The notes: generated by a model not told the origin, from the letters alone. A stretch of DNA of 64,000 nucleotides from an uncultured Alphaproteobacteria bacterium (GCA_902570265.1 CACFXF010000001.1:98536-162535), one strand, 5' to 3'; shown: positions 19,062 through 31,674, numbered from the stretch's first letter. Numbers and translations are program-made.

Positions 19062-19832
19062 ATGGATCCAGATATAAAAATAGGAATAATACAATTAACT
19101 TCAAATGATAATTTACAAGATAACTGTAATCAAATGGATTATTATTTCAACCAATGCTTAAAAGATGGAGCTAATTTTATTTTAAGCCCTGAAGTTTCAA
19201 ATTTCATCTCAACAAATACCGAACTTAAAAAAAAATCTATAAAATTTGAGAAAGAAGACCCTATTATCAATAAAGTGAAAAATTCCTGTAGTAAATTTAA
19301 AGTTTGGTCATTAATTGGATCAGTCATACTAAAAATAAAAAAATTTGGACAAGAAAAATTTGTTAATAGATCTATTCTAGTAAATCCAAATGGTAGAATT
19401 ATAGCAAGATACGACAAAATTCATATGTTTGATGTAATTATCGATAGTAAAGAAACTTATAGAGAATCAAAAAAATTTATGCCTGGTAGAAATACGGTAC
19501 TGGCAAAAACACCATTTGCTAATATTGGTCTTACTATATGTTATGATATAAGATTTCCATACTTATTTAGTAAACTCAAAGAAAGTGGTGCTGATATAAT
19601 TTGTATTCCATCTGCTTTTACAACGAAAACTGGAAAGGATCACTGGGAGACCTTAGTAAAAGCACGTGCTATAGAAAATAAGATTTATATTCTTGCTCCA
19701 GCTCAATGTGGGCAAAATACTTCCACAAGAAAAACTTGGGGCCACTCATTAATTATAAATCCTAATGGAAAAATACTTTGTGATTTAGGGAATAATCCAG
19801 GCTATCGTGTACTAAGATTAAAAAATGATTAA
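19062..19832 (+). CDS. Nitrilase-superfamily carbon-nitrogen hydrolase (Nit-type)
   Basis: Cytosolic amidase of the nitrilase superfamily. The Glu-Lys-Cys triad is E44 (LSPEVSNF), K119 (RYDKIHMFD) and C160 (GLTICYDIRFP). Overall pattern is closest to the Nit1/Nit2 branch, which hydrolyses alpha-ketoglutaramate or deaminated glutathione, with HSLIINPNGKIL near the end. Length of 256 aa is slightly short. In alphaproteobacteria this gene commonly sits near grx, marR and ubiG, and here marR and ubiG do follow. The exact substrate cannot be told from sequence. Confidence 0.88.
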   Translation: MDPDIKIGIIQLTSNDNLQDNCNQMDYYFNQCLKDGANFILSPEVSNFISTNTELKKKSIKFEKEDPIINKVKNSCSKFKVWSLIGSVILKIKKFGQEKFVNRSILVNPNGRIIARYDKIHMFDVIIDSKETYRESKKFMPGRNTVLAKTPFANIGLTICYDIRFPYLFSKLKESGADIICIPSAFTTKTGKDHWETLVKARAIENKIYILAPAQCGQNTSTRKTWGHSLIINPNGKILCDLGNNPGYRVLRLKND

Positions 19833-19894
19833 ATGTTGCAAATTTTCAAAGATATTATAGCCTATGATATAGGTAATGATTTCAAATTATATAA

Positions 19895-20335
19895 ATGAAA
19901 AAAATATCAAATAATTTGGCTCCTCTGATCTTATTTTCTGAAATCTCAACTATTGATCAATTAATAAGAGCTCAAATTTCGAAAATCTTGCCTGATAATA
20001 TGGCTATATCTCATTTATCAGTATTAAACCATTTATCTTCTATACAAAATGAGAAGACCCCCATGCAATTAGCTAAAAGTTTTCATGTGACAAAGGGCGC
20101 TATGACAAATACACTTTCAAAATTAGAAGCATCTGGATATATCAATATAAGACCAGATTGGAATGATGCTAGAAAAAAACAAGTTAAAATTAGTAGAGCT
20201 GGAGCAGAAGCACAACGCGAGGCTATAAAATCCATTACACCAATTTTGGATAAAGTAATTAGTAAACTTGGTAAAGAAAAAGCAGATTTAGCTTTACCAA
20301 TTATTAGAGAGCTTAGGAATATTTTAATAAATTAA
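19895..20335 (+). CDS. MarR-family transcriptional regulator
   Basis: Winged-helix dimeric repressor/activator of the MarR family, 146 aa. The DNA-binding part is seen as PMQLAKSFHVTKGAMTNTLSKLEASGY followed by the wing RPDWNDARKKQVKISRAG; the DxR of the wing is present. N- and C-terminal helices supply the dimer interface. It lies 62 bp after the nitrilase and its stop codon abuts the ATG of the next gene, so it is probably cotranscribed with the unknown protein at 20336. Its ligand and target are unknown. Confidence 0.9.
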   Translation: MKKISNNLAPLILFSEISTIDQLIRAQISKILPDNMAISHLSVLNHLSSIQNEKTPMQLAKSFHVTKGAMTNTLSKLEASGYINIRPDWNDARKKQVKISRAGAEAQREAIKSITPILDKVISKLGKEKADLALPIIRELRNILIN

Positions 20336-21064
20336 ATGATTGGGAAAACAAAAAAAATACTGATAATTGGAAGTGCTCCAGATTCTGTAAATGCAAATAA
20401 ATGGAAAAATATTTCATTTGATAATATTGTTGCTATAAATAACGCTTGGAAAGTAAGAAAAGATTGGACTAATTGTATTTATCCAGAAGATTTTCCAGAA
20501 AATAAAAGACCAAAATCTAGCGAAACACAAACTCTACATTCTTCGGAAGAATATGTTAAAGCACAAAATCACTTTGGTGGTTTTGTATATGCTGGAGGTA
20601 CTATGGCTTTTACGGCCGGATATTGGGTTCTATATAAGTTTAAACCTCAAATAATATGTTATACTGGCTGTGATATGGTTTACACAGGAGAAAAAACTCA
20701 TTTTTATGGAAAAGGCAAAGCAGACCCTCTTAGAAAAGATAAAACATTAAATAATTTATTAGCAAAATCTGCAAGGTTGGAAGCAATTGCATTTTTAAAT
20801 AAGTGTAAAATCCTTAACTTATCAAATATATCGGAAAGCAAACTTACTTTTCCTAAAGTAGAGGTTAATGACTTAGATAATGCAGTTAAAATCCACTACA
20901 ACAAGTTTAAGGAGGAAAAAATTAATTTGGCATTACAAAAAGAAAAAAAAACTGGTTATTTTATACCAGATGGAAAATACTGGAAACAAATGGATAAATT
21001 TGACCAAAAAGAAATTAAAGTAATTGATGAATTATGGTTGTCTTCTATTCAGAAAGAAATTTAG
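20336..21064 (+). CDS. Conserved unknown protein, Rossmann-like, possibly DUF115/glycosyltransferase-related
   Basis: I do not recognise this 242-residue protein with certainty. It begins with a strand-loop KKILIIGSAPDSVNANKW and continues NIVAINNAWKVRKDW, the organisation of DUF115/MAF-type or GT29-like proteins that read a name-tag of a sugar nucleotide. A middle part has GGFVYAGGTMAFTAGYW and CYTGCDMVYTGEKTHFYGKG, which looks like a second nucleotide/sugar-binding loop. No signal peptide or membrane helix. It starts on the base after the marR stop and ends 1 bp from converging ubiG. No polysaccharide gene lies near it. Confidence 0.6.
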   Translation: MIGKTKKILIIGSAPDSVNANKWKNISFDNIVAINNAWKVRKDWTNCIYPEDFPENKRPKSSETQTLHSSEEYVKAQNHFGGFVYAGGTMAFTAGYWVLYKFKPQIICYTGCDMVYTGEKTHFYGKGKADPLRKDKTLNNLLAKSARLEAIAFLNKCKILNLSNISESKLTFPKVEVNDLDNAVKIHYNKFKEEKINLALQKEKKTGYFIPDGKYWKQMDKFDQKEIKVIDELWLSSIQKEI

Positions 21065-21065
21065 A

Positions 21066-21806
21066 TTAATTTTTTATAGAAGAGATAACGAAATTCACAG
21101 AAAGATCTTTATGAGATAAACTCCAATTCCACTTTAAAAAATTAAAAACAAAACCTCTTCTGTCAATTACTTTTAAATCGGATTGTTCAATGTAATTACA
21201 TAATTCTTCAGGTTTAATAAACTTATTCCATTCATGAGTTTTTTTTGGAAGCCATTTCATTATATATTCAGCTCCAATAATTGCCCACAAATAGCTTTTA
21301 TAATTTCTGTTTATTGTAGAACAAATCATTAAACCATCTTTCTTTATAAGGCTAGAGCAGGTTAGAAGATAACTTTTTGGCTCTGGAACGTGTTCGACCA
21401 CTTCCATATTTAAAATTACATCAAAAATCTCTTTTTGAGCCAAAAGTTTTTCAGCTGTAGAGATCCTATAATCTATTTTTAAACCAGACTTTTCTGAATG
21501 TAACTTTGCAACTTTAATATTTTTTTCAACTGGATCCACACCAACTACAGATGCACCTAACCGAGCCATTGGTTCTGTTAATAAACCACCACCACAACCA
21601 ATATCTAAAATCCTTAATTTTTTAAAAGGCTCTAGACTATCATAGTCACAATTAAAATGTATTTTAATTTGATCTACAATATATTCTAGACGACAGGGAT
21701 TGAGCATATGCAGTGGTTTAAATTTTCCATTAGGATTCCACCATTCAGTGGCCATAGATTCAAATTTATAAATTTCGTCCTTGTCTACTTCAGCATTTTT
21801 TTTCAT
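21066..21806 (-). CDS. ubiG: Ubiquinone biosynthesis O-methyltransferase
   Basis: SAM-dependent O-methyltransferase acting twice in ubiquinone synthesis (on the C5 and C6 hydroxyls). Conserved: [19 protein letters not shown] near the N-terminus, SAM loop [11 protein letters not shown] (66-76), [21 protein letters not shown] and [11 protein letters not shown]. Length of 246 aa is normal. TAGGAAT precedes the ATG at 21806. It works in the same pathway as the UbiH-type hydroxylase at 33038, and its product feeds the bc1 complex at the left end. Confidence 0.95.
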   Translation of the reverse strand: MKKNAEVDKDEIYKFESMATEWWNPNGKFKPLHMLNPCRLEYIVDQIKIHFNCDYDSLEPFKKLRILDIGCGGGLLTEPMARLGASVVGVDPVEKNIKVAKLHSEKSGLKIDYRISTAEKLLAQKEIFDVILNMEVVEHVPEPKSYLLTCSSLIKKDGLMICSTINRNYKSYLWAIIGAEYIMKWLPKKTHEWNKFIKPEELCNYIEQSDLKVIDRRGFVFNFLKWNWSLSHKDLSVNFVISSIKN

Positions 21807-21860
21807 ATTATATTCCTAAAACTTAATTGATATTTAATATTTAAAAACAATTCATCAACC

Positions 21861-24874
<3,014 letters not shown>

Positions 24875-24898
24875 TTAGTGTTTAAACCTAAAACTTTT

Positions 24899-25510
24899 TT
24901 AAGTACTTTTATTTATTTCAATCGAATTAACTACAGACTTTAATTTTTCCTCAAGTTGTCTGTAAGAAGAGTAATTACTATTTTTTTTAGAAAAACCATA
25001 TGCACTTGCTGAAATTAAAATATTATCATAAAGACTTAATGCTTTCCAAAACTTACTTCCCGTATTAAGAAAATTGTTTACTTTTTTTGTAGACATTGAC
25101 ATGTAAAGAGTATTTCCCTTTTGATAAGATTTGATAATTTTTTGACCATTTATATTAAAAATATTATTTAATTTAACATCATTACTTTTTATAAGATCTG
25201 AAATTTGTGAATACGAATTCAATCCGGGTTCCTGTTGAAATCTTACAGTAATTATAGATGATATGGGCCTTCTGATTAATTGATTTGAATTTGGGTTTGT
25301 GATACATTCTGTGAGAATTAATACCAAGCTATTATTTTTTTCTTGGGTTAAATCACTATTAAGACAAAATTCTTTAGTTGATTTTATAGTTATTTGATAA
25401 TCATCAATACTATAATTGGCAGATTTTTGAATATCACTTACTTGATTATTAACACATGACATTAATAAAAAGCTGATAGGAAGAAAGTTTTTTATAATTT
25501 TAAATAGCAT
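24899..25510 (-). CDS. Putative lipoprotein of unknown function
   Basis: A 203-residue protein with a short basic start, a hydrophobic stretch and the lipobox LMSC, placing the lipidated Cys at position 19. The mature part begins VNNQVSDIQ and has no domain I recognise; mixed strands with a repeated theme of short polar segments (NSIEINKST at the end) suggest a soluble outer-membrane-anchored domain. It is 42 bp upstream of the FadH-type gene on the same strand and divergent from accD across 166 bp. No partner suggests its role. Confidence 0.65.
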   Translation of the reverse strand: MLFKIIKNFLPISFLLMSCVNNQVSDIQKSANYSIDDYQITIKSTKEFCLNSDLTQEKNNSLVLILTECITNPNSNQLIRRPISSIITVRFQQEPGLNSYSQISDLIKSNDVKLNNIFNINGQKIIKSYQKGNTLYMSMSTKKVNNFLNTGSKFWKALSLYDNILISASAYGFSKKNSNYSSYRQLEEKLKSVVNSIEINKST

Positions 25511-25676
25511 GATATGTTTGTAAAAACTTTTACACCCTTTTTTTTATTTTTCAGTTGGTATATAAACTTTATGTTGAATATATGTCTAATTAATTATTAT
25601 TTGTACATTTTATAAATGTATATATGTTTTTGAATTATTCTATAAATTTATAAAAAAATATTTTTGAAGGAAAAAA
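25511..25676. other. AT-rich divergent intergenic region between lipoprotein gene and accD
   Basis: A 166-bp gap that must hold the promoters of both divergent genes. It is almost entirely A and T with several T runs, so hexamer-like sequences occur everywhere and I cannot pick a promoter. AAGGAAAAAA just before 25677 is the accD ribosome site. No hairpin of note. Confidence 0.4.
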
Positions 25677-26576
25677 ATGAATTGGATCTCAAACTACGTT
25701 CGACCTAAAATTAATGCTATTTTTTCTAAAAAAGATACGCCAGAAAATCTTTGGCAAAAATGTCCAAATTGTGGAATGATGCTTTTCCATAGAGAAGTAA
25801 AAGATGCTTTATGCGTATGTAATGGATGTGGACACCATATGCTTATTCCTCCTAAAGAAAGGTTATTAAACCTCTTTGATGGTGGTATTTACTCAAGAAT
25901 TGATTATGAAGATGTTATCGAGGATCCTTTAAATTTTAAAGATACAAAAAAATATACAGATAGAATTAAAGAAACAAGAAAGAAGACTGGTGAAAAAGAT
26001 GCCATGCTACTGACTGTTGGAGATATAGGTAGATTAAAAGTAACTGTAGCCGTTCAAAATTTTTTATTTATGGGTGGATCAATGGGCATGTCAGTAGGTA
26101 ATAGTATAATTGCAGGAGTTAATAATTGTATAAAATTTAAAACACCTTTTGTAATGTTTGCAGCAGCTGGTGGAGCAAGAATGCAAGAAAGTATTCTTTC
26201 ACTTATGCAAATGCCAAGGTCCACTGTTGCTATTCAATCATTAAGAGAAGCCAAATTACCCTATGTTGTAGTCTTAACAAATCCCACTACTGGAGGTGTT
26301 ACTGCCTCATATGCAATGCTAGGAGATATAACAATTGCAGAACCAAACGCACTTATATGTTTTGCTGGTCCCAGGGTAATAGAACAAACAATAGGTGAAA
26401 AATTACCTGATGGTTTTCAGAAATCTGAATATTTATTTGATCATGGTATGATTGATATGGTTACTAGTAGGGATAAAATTAGGGATCAACTTATACTTTT
26501 ATTACATATACTTATGAAAAAACCTCGTGCTATCAGAGGTGATATTAAAAAAGATATAGACGAAATCAATTCTTGA
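25677..26576 (+). CDS. accD: Acetyl-CoA carboxylase carboxyltransferase subunit beta
   Basis: Beta subunit of the carboxyltransferase that, with AccA, moves CO2 from biotin to acetyl-CoA in fatty-acid synthesis. The N-terminal zinc ribbon has C29, C32, C48 and C51 at the family spacing. The crotonase-like core has GGSMGMSVG, AAGGARMQE, TNPTTGGVTASYAMLGD and FAGPRVIEQTIG. Length of 299 aa is normal. Its ribosome site AAGGA is 7 bases before ATG 25677. folC follows, the usual alphaproteobacterial accD-folC-trxA order. Confidence 0.97.
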   Translation: MNWISNYVRPKINAIFSKKDTPENLWQKCPNCGMMLFHREVKDALCVCNGCGHHMLIPPKERLLNLFDGGIYSRIDYEDVIEDPLNFKDTKKYTDRIKETRKKTGEKDAMLLTVGDIGRLKVTVAVQNFLFMGGSMGMSVGNSIIAGVNNCIKFKTPFVMFAAAGGARMQESILSLMQMPRSTVAIQSLREAKLPYVVVLTNPTTGGVTASYAMLGDITIAEPNALICFAGPRVIEQTIGEKLPDGFQKSEYLFDHGMIDMVTSRDKIRDQLILLLHILMKKPRAIRGDIKKDIDEINS

Positions 26577-26613
26577 TTTATACACTTTTTAAATAAAATA
26601 GGATTTTTATAAA

Positions 26614-27909
26614 CTGTCAAATTTAGTTAATGTAAAAGAAAAAAAACATTGTAAAAAAATCTTAAATAATTTCCCAAAAAGATTGGGGTTAAATAAATTA
26701 AGAATTTCAAAGCTTTTAAAAAAAATTGGTAATCCTCATGAATCCTTACCTCCTGTAATTCATATTGCAGGGACAAACGGAAAAGGTTCTACAGTAGCAT
26801 TTATAAAAACAGGACTAGAATCCAGAGGTGATAAAGTACACGTGTTTACTTCACCACATTTAGTAGACATCACAGAAAGAATTTTAATAGCTGGAAAAAA
26901 AATTGACTTAAAACTCTTTAATGTCTTATTAGAGAAATGTGTAAAAGCTAATGGTAACAATGACCTGAGTTTTTTTGAACTAATTACAGCAGTTGCTTTC
27001 TTAGCATTCTCAAGAAATAAGGCTAATTGGACAATTTTAGAAGTTGGCTTGGGAGGTAGATTGGATTCTACCAATGTTATTAAAAGTCCTTTTTTAAGCA
27101 TTATAACTCCAATTTCTATGGATCATCAGGAATTTTTAGGTAATAACATAAAAAAAATTGCCTTTGAAAAAAGTGGTATAATTAAAGAGAATTCAAAAGT
27201 GATTATTTCTAAACAAAAAAATGCTGCCCTAAAAGTTATAAAAAATGAAGCAAATAAGGTTGATTGTAAAACATATACATATGGAAATGATTTTAAGGCA
27301 AAATACTGTAAAAATTCTTTTTTATTTATAACTAAAAGAAAAAAAATAATACTTCCAATCCCATTGCTTAATGGAATCCATCAAATAGAGAATGCCTCAG
27401 TTTCAATTGCCGCACTTATAGAATTAAAATGTAGAAAAAAAAACCTAGTTGATGCGTTAACCAAGGTTTCTTGGCCAGGAAGATTACAGAAAATAGAAAA
27501 AGGTAAATTAATACCTAAAAATTCAGAACCAAATGGAGAAGTATTTTTAGATGGTGGTCATAATAAATCAGCAGGAATAGCATTATCAAAATGGGTAAAA
27601 AATTTCAAAAAGATTAAATTTTATATCATACTAGGAATGATGAACAACAAGGACGTTGAAGGGTTTCTTAAGCCAATAAAACCATATATTCACAAATTAA
27701 TTGCAATTAAAATACCTCAACAAAAAAACTCATATGATGCGAAAGATATTTTTGAGAAATCTAAGTCTCTTGATATTAATTCTCAAGTCACTGAAAGTTT
27801 GGAAAAAGCATTACAAATTGTATACAATGAAAAAACATCCATTCCAAAAATAATACTTATTACAGGATCACTATATTTAGTAGGTTCATTTCTAGAAAAA
27901 AATAAATAA
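26614..27909 (+). CDS. folC: Dihydrofolate/folylpolyglutamate synthase, probable CTG start
   Basis: Adds glutamate to dihydropteroate and folates, ATP-dependent Mur-ligase fold. P-loop IHIAGTNGKGSTVAF is preceded by the family's IGNPHESLPPV; later LEVGLGGRLDSTNV, TPISMDHQEFLG and DGGHNKSAG. A start at TTG 26683 would cut the usual N-terminal helix; the open frame continues upstream with NNFPKRLGLNKLRISKLL, which matches homologues. The only start-like codon in that part is CTG 26614, with AGGA 10 bases upstream at 26600-26603, and it gives 431 aa, the normal length. The frame is closed by TAG at 26599. Hence CTG start is proposed; the function is sure, the start is not. Confidence 0.9.
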   Translation: MSNLVNVKEKKHCKKILNNFPKRLGLNKLRISKLLKKIGNPHESLPPVIHIAGTNGKGSTVAFIKTGLESRGDKVHVFTSPHLVDITERILIAGKKIDLKLFNVLLEKCVKANGNNDLSFFELITAVAFLAFSRNKANWTILEVGLGGRLDSTNVIKSPFLSIITPISMDHQEFLGNNIKKIAFEKSGIIKENSKVIISKQKNAALKVIKNEANKVDCKTYTYGNDFKAKYCKNSFLFITKRKKIILPIPLLNGIHQIENASVSIAALIELKCRKKNLVDALTKVSWPGRLQKIEKGKLIPKNSEPNGEVFLDGGHNKSAGIALSKWVKNFKKIKFYIILGMMNNKDVEGFLKPIKPYIHKLIAIKIPQQKNSYDAKDIFEKSKSLDINSQVTESLEKALQIVYNEKTSIPKIILITGSLYLVGSFLEKNK

Positions 27910-27920
27910 CTTAATAATTG

Positions 27921-28241
27921 TCATTTATTTTCTTCAATCCAACTTTGCAAAGAAGCTTTCGGAGAAGCACCAACTTTAGAAGACACCATTTCACCATTTT
28001 TGAATAGAAATAATGCAGGTATACCACGAACGCCAAATTTACTAGGTGATACTGGATTTTCATCTACATTTACTTTAGCTATTGTAATTTCACCTTCATA
28101 CTCAGTTGCTAATTCTTCCAGGGCAGGAGCTATTTGTTTGCAAGGTCCACACCACTCAGCCCAAAAATCAACCACAACTGGTAGTTTTGACCCGATCACT
28201 TTGTCATCAAAATTTTCATCTGTTACTTGTGTAATTGCCAT
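27921..28241 (-). CDS. trxA: Thioredoxin 1
   Basis: General cytosolic disulfide reductase, 106 aa. The active site WCGPCK has C31 and C34, with VVVDFWAEW before it and the cis-Pro loop RGIPALFLF after. The end lies 11 bp from converging folC. Upstream on the same strand is sbcB (43 bp). In related genomes trxA follows folC in the same direction; here the trx gene is inverted, so it has its own promoter or is read from the sbcB side. Confidence 0.97.
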   Translation of the reverse strand: MAITQVTDENFDDKVIGSKLPVVVDFWAEWCGPCKQIAPALEELATEYEGEITIAKVNVDENPVSPSKFGVRGIPALFLFKNGEMVSSKVGASPKASLQSWIEENK

Positions 28242-28284
28242 AATATTATCCTGGATTTAATTTTAATATAATATTTAAATAAGG

Positions 28285-29772
28285 TTATTTAAATTCATTT
28301 TCAATCTTTTCTAAAAGATCTTTTATTTTATATATAAATTTTAAATCCTCTAGCTTTCCTTCATCTTCAAGTTTGGCTCCAAGATTTTCTATTTCCATAA
28401 ATGCTCTATTAATGTTATTCCATGGTGATTTAACTGTATCGGTATCAGGATAAAAAACTCTATCTGCTAATTTTTTTTTTATTCTCGTCTTTTCATCTTT
28501 TTCTAAAATGGTTTGATTTTCTTCATATAATAGTATTTTTGAAAATTCACTATAAATTTTTCCTCTCTGTATTGAATTAAAATCCTGAGTTGAGAGATCA
28601 ATAAATTTTTTTGAAATTTCAAGCTTTTTTTCCCAACTTTCTTCATGAAATTCTTGCATTAACAATTTTTGAGATTTATTAGCAAATCCATATGCATATA
28701 TAGATTCTTCAGGCTCTTTATCCAGTTGATCTATTTTATATTCTTTTTGATCATCCATAATAAATCTCTTTAGTTTAGATAACATTTCATTATTCTCACT
28801 AAGAAATTTAGCTCTCCTTTTTAATTCGTCAAAACCAATAGTCTCATATCCAGTAATTGCATTTGCAAATTCACCTTTCATTAGAATTGGATGCTTATTC
28901 TTGGTAACAGTTCTCAATATTTTAGGAGTAGTATTATTTATAATTTCTTTAAATTCATTATCTCCTAATCTCATAAATTGTTTAGGGTCATTCCTTAAAT
29001 CAAAAGCTTTTATATTACCATTTGTATCTTCGCAGATATAAGAAACTACATAGAAACGTGTCAATCCAAAATAAAACTCTGCTGAAATTACAAATTCTTC
29101 CTCTTTGATGAAATCATGAGCTTCAATTTTACTCATAGTTTTTAAACCTGACTCCCACAAAATAGGCGCTTTATTTTTAATTATTTTGGCTATGCCTATA
29201 GTTGCTCTGGTATCATCTAGTGCATCATGAAATGTTAAATTATTTCCTTGATCAGATATAATATTATCACTGGCAAGTTGTTCCAATTTAAAGATTTCCT
29301 TACCTTTTTCATTAAAGGAAGTTTTTAAAGTACCAGGGTAGAAATAATTTGCAGATCTTGCCAAGTTAATAATATCTCCTCTCTTATTTGACACACCATA
29401 ATTAGTTGAACTTGTTAAAAACGGTGGAAAAAGATTTTTATAAAATGTTCTTCTTAAAAATTCTTCATCAAAATTTATTGAGTTATATCCAAAAAATGCT
29501 ATTGGACCGTATTCTTCAATCCATTCATTAAATTTTTTCCACATCAATTTCACCAAATTATAATGTGACAAATTTGTGTACTCTCCAGGAATTCTTTTAT
29601 TTACTAATAAAGCTGCAGGCTCAGGGACTATACCAGGTTTTAATATGCAGGAACATTCAAAGTTATCTATTTCTTCTAATGTTTCATTTGTTATTACTGC
29701 TCCTACTTGAATAATTTGATCCCAATTATAATTCCGTCCCGTAGTTTCAAAATCATAAAATATAAATCTCAA
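28285..29772 (-). CDS. sbcB: Exodeoxyribonuclease I
   Basis: 3'-5' single-stranded DNA exonuclease of the DEDDh family, used in recombination and mismatch repair. The first catalytic pair is D7 and E9 in FYDFETTG; FFGYNSINFDEEFLRR and FHDALDDTRATIGIA supply the later Asp and His region. The middle and C-terminal SH3-like and helical domains of ExoI follow (FGLTRFYVVSYI and LADRVFYPDTD). Length of 495 aa fits. It ends 2 bp before the tsaE stop region on the same strand, so sbcB is the gene after tsaE in a regB-tsaE-sbcB series. Confidence 0.9.
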   Translation of the reverse strand: MRFIFYDFETTGRNYNWDQIIQVGAVITNETLEEIDNFECSCILKPGIVPEPAALLVNKRIPGEYTNLSHYNLVKLMWKKFNEWIEEYGPIAFFGYNSINFDEEFLRRTFYKNLFPPFLTSSTNYGVSNKRGDIINLARSANYFYPGTLKTSFNEKGKEIFKLEQLASDNIISDQGNNLTFHDALDDTRATIGIAKIIKNKAPILWESGLKTMSKIEAHDFIKEEEFVISAEFYFGLTRFYVVSYICEDTNGNIKAFDLRNDPKQFMRLGDNEFKEIINNTTPKILRTVTKNKHPILMKGEFANAITGYETIGFDELKRRAKFLSENNEMLSKLKRFIMDDQKEYKIDQLDKEPEESIYAYGFANKSQKLLMQEFHEESWEKKLEISKKFIDLSTQDFNSIQRGKIYSEFSKILLYEENQTILEKDEKTRIKKKLADRVFYPDTDTVKSPWNNINRAFMEIENLGAKLEDEGKLEDLKFIYKIKDLLEKIENEFK

Positions 29773-29774
29773 CT

Positions 29775-30296
29775 CTACACTCCAAAATCATTTTTTAATT
29801 CTTTTAGAAAAGAACGGATATCTTTTCTATTGATACCAACTAAACTTATTTTCAAGTTTCTTTTGTCATAATTTTTATGACAATCTTTAAATTCAATTTG
29901 TATAAATGTGTCTGGTATTTTTTCACCAAGTCTTTCAGGCCACTCAACTATTGTAAGAAAATTTTCATAAATATTATTCAAACCTAATTCTTCTAGTTCA
30001 CTTGAAAATGAAATTCTATATAAATCAACATGACATACTTCTGGTTTGATATTGTCATAGGTTTGAACAAGGCTAAATGAAGGCGAAGGAATATCCTCAT
30101 AAACTTTTGAAATGTTTAAATACTCTCTTATTATACAACGTGCAAAAAAAGATTTACCAGCTCCAATTGATCCTTTTAAAAATAAAATATCCCCTATTTC
30201 TAAAATTTCAGATAATCTTTTTGCAATTGAAGATATGTCTTTGAAACTTTGACTGTTTATTAATAACTCCTCCTTAATTAGCTTCATTTTTTCCAT
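29775..30296 (-). CDS. tsaE: tRNA threonylcarbamoyladenosine biosynthesis ATPase TsaE
   Basis: ATPase of the TsaBDE complex that makes t6A37 on ANN-decoding tRNAs. Walker A GSIGAGKS is at 42-49, a SPSFSLVQTY segment follows and HVDLYRI gives the conserved acidic site; EWPERLGEKIPD closes the fold. Length of 173 aa is slightly long. Its 5' end overlaps the regB 3' end by 23 bp, so the two are translationally coupled, a common arrangement in alphaproteobacteria. An alternative ATG 9 bases on would drop three residues. Confidence 0.93.
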   Translation of the reverse strand: MEKMKLIKEELLINSQSFKDISSIAKRLSEILEIGDILFLKGSIGAGKSFFARCIIREYLNISKVYEDIPSPSFSLVQTYDNIKPEVCHVDLYRISFSSELEELGLNNIYENFLTIVEWPERLGEKIPDTFIQIEFKDCHKNYDKRNLKISLVGINRKDIRSFLKELKNDFGV

Positions 30297-31674
30297 TCTT
30301 ATCTTTTAAATTTTTACCATCAGGATTTACTTCAATTTTTTCTCTTTCAAACATTATTTGTACGATAGCACCTTTCTCATTTTTCCTATTTTTTTCATTA
30401 CTAAAAGTTACATTTGCACCAAGATTCTCAAGTAGTGTTTTTGCTATAAAAAGACCTAATCCCATACCTTCATAGTATGGTCTACTATTTTTAAAATTCT
30501 TTTTAAAATTACTTTCGTTCAAGAATGGTTCTCCTATTTTTTTTAAGAGATTAGACGGATAACCACTTCCATCGTCTGAAATAAAAATATTTAGACTTTT
30601 TATATTATATGTCACATCGATCCATACTTTATTTTTAGAAAATTCAATTGCATTTTGAATAATGTTCCTTAGTCCATATATCAATTCTGGTTTTCTAGCT
30701 AAAATCGGTTGATTGAATTCTTTAAAATCACCAATATCTTTTCCAAATTTACTATTTAAAGAAAAATTAATTTCCTTTTTTTTTGAATTAAAAATTGGAC
30801 TACATACTTCTTGAAGAATTACCATTATTGGCATGTTCCTTAAGAAAATATCATCTTTTCCTTTTCTACCAATATTTCTAAGTATATCTCTGCACCTATC
30901 CACCTGAGAACTAATTAAACTAAGATCTGCATGAAGTTCGTTCTTATTATTAAAACCATGTTTTAACTCTGTTGATATTAATTTAATTGTAGCTAATGGT
31001 GTGCCCATTTCATGTGCGGCAGCTGCAACTATTGCACCTAATGAAGAAAGTCTTTGCTCCCTTTCTAAAGTCATTTGCATAGCTTGAAGCGCTTGAGACA
31101 TTGAAAAAGTTTCATTTGCCACTCTTCGAGAATATAGTGCAATAAAAACGACTGCTATTGAAATTGCCACCAAATTCCCAACTAAAAGCAACCTAGGCGG
31201 TTCTAATATTTCACCGTCAACGTACATTATTGGATGAAATAAAAAAGATAAAATTATCACAACCAAAATTGCAATTGATCCTAATATAGCTGTAAATATT
31301 AAGTTTAAAACAGTAGCAGATATTATAACTGGACCTAAAATGAAAACAGAAAATGGATTTGTCAATCCACCAGTAAAGTATAGCATTAAACCTAATTGTA
31401 ACAAATCATATAGTAATAAAAGCATGTTTTGAAATTCTGATAATCTTTTAGTTTTTGGGAAATAAAAACTACTTAATAAGTTTAATAATGAAGATACGAG
31501 GATTAGCGACAAACAGATCAATATAGAAAAATCAATTTTTAAAATAAAATAGCTTATGACTACAGCAAAAGTTTGACCAATTACTGCCATCCAACGCAAA
31601 TATGTCAATGTAAATAATCTAACCCATTCCCCTCTATCAGATTTTTTTAGAGTGGCTTCAATAATGTTATTCAT
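30274..31674 (-). CDS. regB: RegB/PrrB/ActS-family redox sensor histidine kinase
   Basis: Membrane sensor kinase that reads ubiquinone pool redox state and phosphorylates RegA. About six hydrophobic segments occupy residues 25-182; the quinone-site signature GGLTNPF is at 102-108. The phosphorylated His is H221 in AAAHEMGTPLATIK and the redox-box Cys is C261 in DRCRDIL, 40 residues away, the same spacing as H225/C265 reported for Rhodobacter capsulatus RegB. The ATPase domain shows DGSGYP and GMGLGLFIAKTLLENLG. It is divergent from sco1-regA, the classical regB-senC-regA locus, and overlaps tsaE by 23 bp. Confidence 0.95.
   Translation of the reverse strand: MNNIIEATLKKSDRGEWVRLFTLTYLRWMAVIGQTFAVVISYFILKIDFSILICLSLILVSSLLNLLSSFYFPKTKRLSEFQNMLLLLYDLLQLGLMLYFTGGLTNPFSVFILGPVIISATVLNLIFTAILGSIAILVVIILSFLFHPIMYVDGEILEPPRLLLVGNLVAISIAVVFIALYSRRVANETFSMSQALQAMQMTLEREQRLSSLGAIVAAAAHEMGTPLATIKLISTELKHGFNNKNELHADLSLISSQVDRCRDILRNIGRKGKDDIFLRNMPIMVILQEVCSPIFNSKKKEINFSLNSKFGKDIGDFKEFNQPILARKPELIYGLRNIIQNAIEFSKNKVWIDVTYNIKSLNIFISDDGSGYPSNLLKKIGEPFLNESNFKKNFKNSRPYYEGMGLGLFIAKTLLENLGANVTFSNEKNRKNEKGAIVQIMFEREKIEVNPDGKNLKDKNGKNEAN

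Noticed and set aside
26760..27101. 113-codon minus-strand frame inside folC
   Set aside because: Opposite to the conserved folC P-loop region, unlike any family I know; shadow frame.
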